From assembly GCA_035296965.1 (NCBI GenBank), contig DATGZX010000259.1:1-10332 (forward strand): a stretch of 10,332 nucleotides of DNA, in the 5' to 3' direction. Source of the DNA: DATGZX01 sp035296965. GTDB lineage: Bacteria; Planctomycetota; Planctomycetia; Gemmatales; Gemmataceae. Each line of letters opens with the position of its first letter. Position 1 is the stretch's first letter. The notes under the pieces were generated by a model. That model saw only the letters and a program-made list of their open reading frames with translations, did not search any database and had not been told where the DNA came from. Positions 1-5,675 of the stretch are shown here, piece after piece. The position numbers and the translations under genes are program-made.

Positions 1-1
1 G

Positions 2-301
2 TCAAACAATCAGATGGCCCGGCGGCTCGTCCGGCCAGTCCGGGGCTTTCAAAGCAGAATGAGCCCCTTGGATCGCCTCCACACAACGCAAGCATAAGGG
101 AATCAGCAGCAAATCGTCCTCGGGCGCCAGGATTTCGGTCAACTCCCATCGGAGACATTGCACCTGCTGCGGCGTTAGCCAGCAACGAAAGATCGAGTAC
201 TGCATCCGCTCGCCGTAGCCTTCCATGTGCTTGGCCGTCCGCCGCAATCGTTTCGGATCGTGGACATCGTAACAGATCAGCCACCAGTGGGTACCCTGCA
301 T
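2..301 (-). CDS. cas2: CRISPR-associated endoribonuclease/integration subunit Cas2
   Basis: Complete 99-residue protein, from an ATG at 299-301 to a TGA at 2-4. The length and the N-terminal strand WWLICYDVHDPKRLRR, with the conserved Asp12 after a hydrophobic beta strand, are typical of Cas2. A ferredoxin-like fold is expected, with a second strand around MQYSIFRCWLT. Cas2 dimers bridge two Cas1 dimers in the spacer-integration complex. It is the last gene of the cas operon but is set apart from cas4-cas1 by 196 nt of repeat-rich sequence, which is unusual because these two genes normally sit within a few bases of each other. Only a weak Shine-Dalgarno-like GGGTGG precedes the start. A CRISPR array would be expected just beyond the left edge. 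The family call is secure; nuclease activity of Cas2 itself is not implied. Confidence 0.95.
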   Translation of the reverse strand: MQGTHWWLICYDVHDPKRLRRTAKHMEGYGERMQYSIFRCWLTPQQVQCLRWELTEILAPEDDLLLIPLCLRCVEAIQGAHSALKAPDWPDEPPGHLIV

Positions 302-497
302 GTGACCACCCGTTGCGAGGGACTAGGGAGTAGGGGCTAGGGATTAGGGGCTAGGGGCTAGCGAAGAGAGGATGAAAGATTGCGCTCGTATCTCCTTCCC
401 ACCATCCCATACCCTTAATCTTCTTCCCTATTCCCTCGCCGCTCGCCACTAAGCGCTGGCCCCTAACCACTGGCCACTCGCCCCTCGCCACTACCTT
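302..497. repeat. Repeat-rich non-coding spacer between cas4-cas1 and cas2
   Basis: This 196-nt interval holds no credible gene. On the plus strand its left part (319-360) is six tandem heptads of the form GGGNNTA. Its right part (about 426-495) is C-rich, so the minus strand is G-rich there, and includes two exact copies of CTCGCCACT at 442-450 and 484-492. The two halves are partly complementary: TTAGGGGC at 344-351 pairs perfectly with GCCCCTAA at 459-466. A long imperfect hairpin or G-quadruplexes are possible. The tract resembles low-complexity intergenic sequence that I associate with planctomycete genomes, which is recognition rather than a search result. It interrupts an otherwise compact operon. 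Confidence 0.8.
319..360 (+). repeat. Six tandem GGGNNTA heptads
   Basis: Read in steps of seven, the bases are GGGACTA, GGGAGTA, GGGGCTA, GGGATTA, GGGGCTA and GGGGCTA. Every unit starts with GGG and ends with TA. Six G-tracts of three or four with 3-4 nt loops fit the usual G-quadruplex pattern on the plus strand, so the minus-strand cas transcript would be C-rich here. The repeat starts 17 bp upstream of the cas2 start codon, overlapping where a cas2 leader would be. Confidence 0.9.
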
Positions 498-2159
498 TCA
501 CCGCAGGCGCGCTTGGGCGAACAGCCCTGGCTCGCCGGTCCATTCCTTTTCGAGTAAGCGCGCCTCCAGTTCCAGCGTCCGCGCATACGAGAGTGAATAA
601 TTCACCACCGGATGCTTCCACGTCTCCTCCAGCCGGCTTTCGAATAGGCCGATCGCTTTCTTTCGGCCGGTATCGGAAAGCCAGACCTTTGCTTTGGTGA
701 CCTCGAAGTCTGCCTCCGGGTCCCATTGGCTCCGGTTCAGCGAGCCGAGCACGACGAGGTCCCAAAGCGGCACGCGGAACAGCTCCATAAGATCGAGCAC
801 GAGCGGGTAGGCAGCACTGCGTGGCGTGTGAAAGAAGCCGAATGCCGGCTCCAATCCCACCGCCAGAATCGCACGCATGACGCCCGTATGCAGCAACCCG
901 TAACCAAAGCTCAAGATCGCGTTGAAGCGATCGCGCGGCGGCCGGCGGTTGCGCTCCGTCCAGCGAAATTCCGCGGGCACGCGCTCCCCAAACAGATTTC
1001 GCAGTCCCTCGAAATAATGAACGGCCGCCGACCCTTCATGGCCGCGCAGGCTCGCGCGTTCGGTCGCCTGGCCAGCGCCGCGAAGAGCCTCCTGCATACC
1101 ATCAAGGCTGCGTTGCACGAGTTCGCGAACGCCGTCTTCGCCGCGCGAAGCCCGCAGCAAATAACGATGCTGCCCCTCAACCTTGGCCAGGACCAGCGCC
1201 CGTGCCAGCCGCAGACAGGTTGCTTCATCGCACAGGGCTTGGTACTGCCTGATCCGTCGTTGTACCTGCCCGGCCGTGCTGGTGAGGCTCGCCATGTGGT
1301 GTCCAGACATGCTTAGCCAATGCACGGGCACTTCGTAATCGACGCAGGCACGCAGCGCCTGCGTCGATATTTGGACATAGCCATGTAGCACGACAGCATC
1401 GACGGCATTGAGCGGATGGTGGCTTTCAGGACCCTCACGCGGGCGCACGGCGAGCGTGTCGGCACAACGGCCGACTTGCGTACCCTGGGAGACGACGTGA
1501 AGGGTCGTGCCCTCGCGCTCCGGCGGAAAGAGTCGGGTCGCTTGATGCCCCGGGTCGTGCAGATGCCGGACTTCCTCCGGGAGGCAGACCGGAGCGAGTG
1601 AACAATGGGTGCAGAGGCGTTCGTTGGCGGCGATGGGCGGCCGTTCGACCGACTCGCGCAGCCGTCGGGCCGTTGTCAGTGCTTGCTGCAATTCCTCCCG
1701 CGCCGCGGCATCGATGGGCACGCGCACGGTGACATTGGCGGCATGATAGCGCACGCGGCCTTCGGGAATGGTCTGTCCATGCGCCTCTTCGAGCAACACT
1801 GCATAGGCGACGACTTGCAAGCGATCCGACGGCCAGGCCTCGGCCGCGCCATTGGCATCTCGCGCGGGCTTCCCGCGCTTGTGCTCGTAGGGAATATAGG
1901 TGCCATCGCGCCGACGAATGCAATCGACCTTGCCGACGAGCCCGAGGACTTCACTGGCGAGTTCGAGGCTGAGCGCCTCACCTTCTTCGTCGGCCGCCAA
2001 GCCGGCATGCAGCTCCCGCCCGGCGAAAACACGGGCATCCGCGACCCGGATTTCCTCGACCTCCTCCAGATAGAAGAGGCGCGGACAATACGCCAGCGCA
2101 TGCAGGGCCATGACGCGAACGGGGGGGAGGTGGGAGTCGAGGATGGGGAGGGGGGTCAT
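498..2159 (-). CDS. cas4-cas1: Cas4-Cas1 fusion (adaptation nuclease/integrase)
   Basis: A 553-residue fusion. Residues 1-~196 are a RecB-like Cas4 nuclease: Cys25 (YCPRLFY), Asp79 (GKVD), Glu92 and Lys94 (YEHKRGK), Gln115/Tyr119 (DRLQVVAY), and Cys183, Cys186 and Cys192 completing a four-Cys Fe-S site. Residues ~217-553 are Cas1, with the expected metal-binding triad at Glu375 (GHEGSAA), His444 (FGFFHTPR) and Asp456 (LVLDLMELFR). Cas4 trims prespacers and helps select PAM and orientation; Cas1 with Cas2 integrates them. Such fusions are known in MYXAN-type and I-U/I-G systems. I chose the ATG at 2157-2159 because it overlaps the cas5 stop as ATGA, has AAAGGAGG 8 nt upstream, and begins right before the Cas4 domain. 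An in-frame TTG-type start at 2312 would add 51 residues read from cas5 sequence and is unlikely. Confidence 0.95.
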   Translation of the reverse strand: MTPLPILDSHLPPVRVMALHALAYCPRLFYLEEVEEIRVADARVFAGRELHAGLAADEEGEALSLELASEVLGLVGKVDCIRRRDGTYIPYEHKRGKPARDANGAAEAWPSDRLQVVAYAVLLEEAHGQTIPEGRVRYHAANVTVRVPIDAAAREELQQALTTARRLRESVERPPIAANERLCTHCSLAPVCLPEEVRHLHDPGHQATRLFPPEREGTTLHVVSQGTQVGRCADTLAVRPREGPESHHPLNAVDAVVLHGYVQISTQALRACVDYEVPVHWLSMSGHHMASLTSTAGQVQRRIRQYQALCDEATCLRLARALVLAKVEGQHRYLLRASRGEDGVRELVQRSLDGMQEALRGAGQATERASLRGHEGSAAVHYFEGLRNLFGERVPAEFRWTERNRRPPRDRFNAILSFGYGLLHTGVMRAILAVGLEPAFGFFHTPRSAAYPLVLDLMELFRVPLWDLVVLGSLNRSQWDPEADFEVTKAKVWLSDTGRKKAIGLFESRLEETWKHPVVNYSLSYARTLELEARLLEKEWTGEPGLFAQARLR

Positions 2160-2941
2160 GGGGCGTGCCTCCTTTCGGATTTTGGAGCCAGCGGGGGCGG
2201 AGCAGGAGGATTGATGGAAGTCCAGGCGTTCGGCGGCGGCACCGTCGCCGGCTTGGATGCCGGCGCGAACAGTGCCGAGGCTGTGCGCGAGAGGTCGGCG
2301 CGGTCGATCCAAATGGTGAGTCGCGTAGTACGCTCGTGAGGGCTCTCCGCGGTCTCGTCGATGCGTTCGTACCAGTACGCCTGCGGTTGATCGTCTGGCG
2401 GGCTATTGATCTCTATCAGCCTGTCCAACATGAACTGATTATCGCCAAGGAACGGGAGTCCATACCGCCGCTCGGCGAGCGTTCCCGCAAGACCGTGGCG
2501 CACACGGTCTTCAAGTCCCGTCTCGGCATCGAGGTAGATCAGCGCACGCACGTCCGACAGAAACTCACGACGGACGGGGCTGATGTTGTTCTTGGAGCCA
2601 CGGGCGAGTGCCACGTCGATACCTGCGTCCTTGCCGACGGGGTAGTTGTGCAACTGCTGGTAGATCGTCTGTACGCGCGGGTACTCATCGTCGGTTGCGT
2701 GCCGACTGGCACGGACGCCCATCGCAATACGCACAGCCGGCAATCCAGGCGCGGTGAGGCTGGCGGGTACCTTTCCATCATGGCGAGGGTCCTCTTCGCG
2801 TAGCCGGCTGTCAATCCCGGCAATGTTAAGGAGTAACCCGTAAACCGCTGTGGGCGTCAAGAAGGTCGCCGTAGGACGATACCACCCGGCCGTAAAGGTC
2901 CGGCACACCGCAAAAGGCGCATCCAATTCGAGACGGAGCAT
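2156..2941 (-). CDS. cas5: Cas5, DevS/Cmx5-like Cascade subunit
   Basis: A 261-residue protein placed between cas7 and cas4-cas1. The N-terminus matches the Cas5 RAMP pattern: a first beta strand with a conserved pattern (LRLELDAPFAVCRTF), a Trp-Tyr-Arg-Pro turn, then TPTAVYGLLLNIAGI, the helix typical of Cas5 proteins. In type I complexes Cas5 caps the 5' handle of the crRNA and contacts Cas8. No catalytic residues are expected, since Cas6 does the processing here. The start ATG at 2939-2941 lies 3 nt after the cas7 TGA, with AAGGGG in the end of cas7 as ribosome-binding site. The TGA overlaps the cas4-cas1 ATG. The C-terminal 35 residues (227-261) hold 12 prolines and end in a basic stretch, an odd tail probably outside the folded domain. 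Assignment rests on motif and position; the family diverges strongly. Confidence 0.88.
   Translation of the reverse strand: MLRLELDAPFAVCRTFTAGWYRPTATFLTPTAVYGLLLNIAGIDSRLREEDPRHDGKVPASLTAPGLPAVRIAMGVRASRHATDDEYPRVQTIYQQLHNYPVGKDAGIDVALARGSKNNISPVRREFLSDVRALIYLDAETGLEDRVRHGLAGTLAERRYGLPFLGDNQFMLDRLIEINSPPDDQPQAYWYERIDETAESPHERTTRLTIWIDRADLSRTASALFAPASKPATVPPPNAWTSINPPAPPPLAPKSERRHAP
2168..2175 (-). promoter_or_regulatory. Shine-Dalgarno of cas4-cas1
   Basis: On the minus strand AAAGGAGG lies 8 nt before the ATG at 2159, inside the 3' end of cas5. It supports the short start and translational coupling through the ATGA overlap with cas5. Confidence 0.85.
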
Positions 2942-2944
2942 AGG

Positions 2945-3892
2945 TCACCCCTTCAATGTTTTGTTGGCGATGATGTCCAGCAGGCGGCGTGGGTCGCGTT
3001 CCAGCGTGACGCCGCGTTCTTGCAAGTTCTTTGCCGTCTCCGGCTTCATATCCTTGATAAGTTTCCCGCCAAGGAAAAATTCTTTGCCCGGGTAATCAGG
3101 GATAGGATCCTGTAAGATACCCTCGATAACTTCAGGGAAGGTGAACTCACCTGGGTTCGACTTGTCGGCTTTGAACCCATACATGGCGTAACCGGCAACA
3201 AGCGAATTCGTGAGTCGGATGACGATACTGGCAGGCGCCATCTCGAAATAGCTGCGGGCATGATTGCCAGCCACGTCGTTCAGTTCGCCAATCGCTTTGA
3301 GCAGGCTGCGCGTCCACTTGCGACCCTCGGGGACCGCTGTGCAGTCATCAAGATTGAGAGCGAAGGGGTATTGGAACGCACTGACGACGGTTTCGCGGTG
3401 TAGCAGCGCGGAGGTCGCCGCATTTTTGTATTTGCTTTCCCCGGCGGCAAGCGGCGACTGCGTAAAGACGGCGTTGTGGCGGTACGGCTCCAGGGCCTTG
3501 GCGAGGTTCATCCGCAGGATGGAGTCCCGCTTAAACGTGAATCCATTATTGCGTCCGGCCTCCTTCAACTCTTTCTCAATCTTTTTCCGTTCGGCGCCGC
3601 TTGCAGCAACGAGGTAGCCGAAGAAAAAGTCATCCGCATACTTCGTCGGATCGGGATAGTCCTTGAAGACGACGGCCAGTTGTTCTTCGTCGTGTAGGCG
3701 TGAGCGATTACAGGGCAGACCGTAGCCGGCGAGAATCTCGCGAAGCGCGTTCCGCATTGCCTCTGGCGAGATGATTGGGTAGTCAAAGCGGCCGTCGGTG
3801 ACTTTTTGGATCACCATGCGGTTCAACTCGCTCTCGCCGCGGTAGTTGGCCGACGGCGCGGCATAGGTCAGAACGGTTGCGAACAGATTCAT
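2945..3892 (-). CDS. cas7: Cas7, DevR/Cst2-like Cascade backbone subunit
   Basis: A 315-residue protein beginning MNLFATVLTYAAPSANYRGE, typical of the DevR/Cst2 branch of Cas7: first RRM strand, then the SANYRGE segment and an early helix (SPEAMRNALREILAG). Several copies of Cas7 line the crRNA spacer and display it for pairing with target DNA. In Myxococcus the homologue DevR also controls development; nothing here shows such a role. The ATG at 3890-3892 is preferred because AAAGGAG lies 8 nt upstream and the family starts at this point. A farther in-frame start at 3940 would add 16 residues and overlap the cas8 end. The cas8 stop is 25 nt upstream and the cas5 start 3 nt downstream, so all are co-transcribed. 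Confidence 0.92.
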   Translation of the reverse strand: MNLFATVLTYAAPSANYRGESELNRMVIQKVTDGRFDYPIISPEAMRNALREILAGYGLPCNRSRLHDEEQLAVVFKDYPDPTKYADDFFFGYLVAASGAERKKIEKELKEAGRNNGFTFKRDSILRMNLAKALEPYRHNAVFTQSPLAAGESKYKNAATSALLHRETVVSAFQYPFALNLDDCTAVPEGRKWTRSLLKAIGELNDVAGNHARSYFEMAPASIVIRLTNSLVAGYAMYGFKADKSNPGEFTFPEVIEGILQDPIPDYPGKEFFLGGKLIKDMKPETAKNLQERGVTLERDPRRLLDIIANKTLKG

Positions 3893-3900
3893 GAGGGTCG

Positions 3901-3907
3901 CTCCTTT
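3901..3907 (-). promoter_or_regulatory. Shine-Dalgarno of cas7
   Basis: AAAGGAG on the minus strand, 8 nt before the ATG at 3892, in the 25-nt gap after the cas8 stop. It decides the start of cas7. Confidence 0.85.
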
Positions 3908-3917
3908 CGGTTGATGG

Positions 3918-4322
3918 TCATGAGTTGGCGGAGAGTGCAAGCAGGGTCAGGGTCTTTACGTCGTCAGGGTTCTTCAGTAACGCTTCGGCGACAACCTCGT
4001 ACTCGCGTTCCGGCAGATATTGCTTGATAGAGCAGAACGTCGCCGTGAAGTGTTCCACGAAATCCTGTTCGCGGCGCGACCTCATTTCGAGAAACACGCT
4101 CGACGCGATTTTCTCTTTGGCTTTGCTGTAGCCTTCGGGAATATCGATCCGTGTCCGGCCACTTTCGTCTGTCTTCTTCTTGTCCTTGAAGTCTTCCCAT
4201 TTGTGGCCGGACTTGTCTTCCGCCCTCCGTTGTACGTACTCGCGCACCAAGCGGTGAACGAGCAAGGGAAGTTCAGGGGTCGTTAGTGTTGCACCATCCC
4301 GCTGTTGTTCATTTAGAGGCAT
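3918..4322 (-). CDS. Possible internally translated Cas11-like small subunit within cas8
   Basis: In frame with cas8, Met452 (ATG at 4320-4322) would start a 134-residue protein beginning MPLNEQQRDG and ending at the cas8 stop. It is mainly helical and charged, with a basic middle (EDFKDKKKTDESGRTRID), close to the size of Cas11. Just upstream on the minus strand is AAGGAAAGGAAGG (4328-4340), whose AAAGGAA core sits 7 nt before the ATG, much like the other ribosome-binding sites of this operon. Internal translation of Cas11 from cas8 is established for I-B, I-C and I-D systems; for this branch it is my inference. The purine run also encodes Lys-Glu-Arg-Lys, so it could be coincidence. Confidence 0.45.
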   Translation of the reverse strand: MPLNEQQRDGATLTTPELPLLVHRLVREYVQRRAEDKSGHKWEDFKDKKKTDESGRTRIDIPEGYSKAKEKIASSVFLEMRSRREQDFVEHFTATFCSIKQYLPEREYEVVAEALLKNPDDVKTLTLLALSANS

Positions 4323-5675
4323 GTTGTCCTTCCTTTCCTTCTCATAGCGCTCCCACTCGGAAGCGAACTTGTGTGCGGCGTCTGCGGCAAATGCCCGCTG
4401 CAGCCAAGGGCTATCCTCCGCATGCACGAAAAACGACCAGGGGCGCTCGATGAGCAGCGGTCCCATGAACTCGTACCAGCGCCGGTCGCTCCGGCCGCGC
4501 AAAAGGGCAAGGAGAAGGGCAGCGCGGAACAATGGGTTGCGGTATGGCGTCGGCTGCTTCTGGCCCCCGGCGATGGCAAGGTAGCTATCGAGCAGCGAAG
4601 ATCTCGGTGCGACCCGGCCAGAGGCAGTGAATTTGATATTGTTGCCGATCTTCACCAAGTTCACGTATTCGACGCTACTCACACAATCGTGGATGGTTTT
4701 CTTCCGCACACGGTGGGCTGCAATCCGCGTCAGGTTGGACATGAATTCCAGAGCGGCCTGATCTGGCAGGTCGATAATCGCCTCTGTCGGTCGATATCCG
4801 CGGATCTCGGTGCTAAGGTTGTGCAACAAATCCACGTAGTCGTTGCAGAAATTCTCCAGATGCGAGACTTCTGGGATGGCCAGCGTGTAACCGGCGAACT
4901 CACTTTTGCCGTCATTGTCGATCCGTTGCGGCACGAAAATAAGCACGGTGAGTGGCCAGAAATGGAGCAGCAGGTTCTGTTCGGCGCGACCGCGGAACGG
5001 GACCCCCTCTGCGTTGAAGGCCTGCGCGCCCAGCCACAAGGAACTGGCCACTTCCTTCGTACAGAAGCCGTTCTCCTGACGGGCGCGTTGCACCGCGAGT
5101 AACTCCTTCCAAGCGTCTGCACCCTCACGACACGGGCGCCCTTCATGGCGTTGCTGGAAAGGAATGCGCGTCGTCGGCCGCCCGCGCGGGATATTCCACA
5201 GCATGTCACGCCACAACTTGTGCCAGTCTTTGGTGCGATCCATCTTGTCGGGCAAATGCTGCCGGAGAAATGAGCCTCTTGGTTGGAGCACTTCATAGAC
5301 GAACAACGTTGCTTTTTTGATCTTTCCCGTTGCCGGGTCAGTTTCTTCTATCTCACGCGGCGGCTCCACGGTCTCCGCATCTTTCCACTTGTTCTTGACC
5401 TGGACGCGTTCCATGCAAGAGTCATAGAGGTCGTCGAGCAGCCCCTGTATGGATTCCTCCGTGAAGCGAATGGTGGCTGAGGTCGGCGTGATCTCGACGA
5501 TTTCAGGGATCGCATGCGGGTTGACTCTGCGGTTGGGCTCCTGCATGTGGCGTATTTGGAGAACCAGTCCAGCCAACCCCGCTTTATGCTGGGCAGTTGG
5601 GAGGTCGAAGAGGTCGTAGCGGATCGTGACGCTCTCGACCTGTTTCGCTGGGTCGTTTTTCTTCACTTTGCTCAT
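3918..5675 (-). CDS. cas8: Cas8 large subunit (MYXAN type, Cmx1/Cmx8-like, DevT position)
   Basis: A 585-residue protein in the place held by DevT/Cas8 in dev-type operons, between cas3 and cas7. Type I large subunits recognise the PAM, hold the 5' end of the complex and recruit Cas3. Sequence conservation is low, so the call rests on size, operon position and overall character: a mixed N-terminal part (1-~370), an Arg-rich helical segment near 380-420 (FRAALLLALLRGRSDRRWYE), and a helical, charged C-terminus resembling a fused small-subunit region. No zinc-binding CxxC pairs are visible. The start ATG at 5673-5675 overlaps the cas3 stop as ATGA and has TGGAGGG 8 nt upstream; an upstream in-frame start at 5789 would add 38 residues read from cas3 sequence. 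No separate cas11 exists, and an internal start at residue 452 may supply it. Confidence 0.85.
   Translation of the reverse strand: MSKVKKNDPAKQVESVTIRYDLFDLPTAQHKAGLAGLVLQIRHMQEPNRRVNPHAIPEIVEITPTSATIRFTEESIQGLLDDLYDSCMERVQVKNKWKDAETVEPPREIEETDPATGKIKKATLFVYEVLQPRGSFLRQHLPDKMDRTKDWHKLWRDMLWNIPRGRPTTRIPFQQRHEGRPCREGADAWKELLAVQRARQENGFCTKEVASSLWLGAQAFNAEGVPFRGRAEQNLLLHFWPLTVLIFVPQRIDNDGKSEFAGYTLAIPEVSHLENFCNDYVDLLHNLSTEIRGYRPTEAIIDLPDQAALEFMSNLTRIAAHRVRKKTIHDCVSSVEYVNLVKIGNNIKFTASGRVAPRSSLLDSYLAIAGGQKQPTPYRNPLFRAALLLALLRGRSDRRWYEFMGPLLIERPWSFFVHAEDSPWLQRAFAADAAHKFASEWERYEKERKDNMPLNEQQRDGATLTTPELPLLVHRLVREYVQRRAEDKSGHKWEDFKDKKKTDESGRTRIDIPEGYSKAKEKIASSVFLEMRSRREQDFVEHFTATFCSIKQYLPEREYEVVAEALLKNPDDVKTLTLLALSANS
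4328..4340 (-). promoter_or_regulatory. Internal Shine-Dalgarno-like purine run in cas8
   Basis: AAGGAAAGGAAGG on the minus strand, within the codons for residues 446-450 of Cas8, upstream of the in-frame ATG at 4322. Spacing and core resemble the start sites of cas7 and cas4-cas1. Confidence 0.5.

Noticed and set aside
319..360. The GGGNNTA tandem block as a short CRISPR array
   Set aside because: Units are seven bases with no spacers, unlike any CRISPR array.
2160..2312. Longer N-terminus for Cas4-Cas1
   Set aside because: The added 51 residues come from out-of-frame cas5 sequence; the ATG at 2159 has an ideal Shine-Dalgarno and an ATGA overlap.
1605..2339. A 244-residue open frame on the plus strand
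   Set aside because: It lies antisense to the well-supported Cas4 domain, has no family motif, and is the kind of long shadow frame expected in GC-rich coding sequence.
2165..2803. A 212-residue open frame on the plus strand
   Set aside because: It is antisense to cas5, whose motifs and junctions are clear.
4371..5102. A 243-residue open frame on the plus strand
   Set aside because: It lies entirely antisense to cas8 without recognisable motifs or a credible ribosome-binding site.
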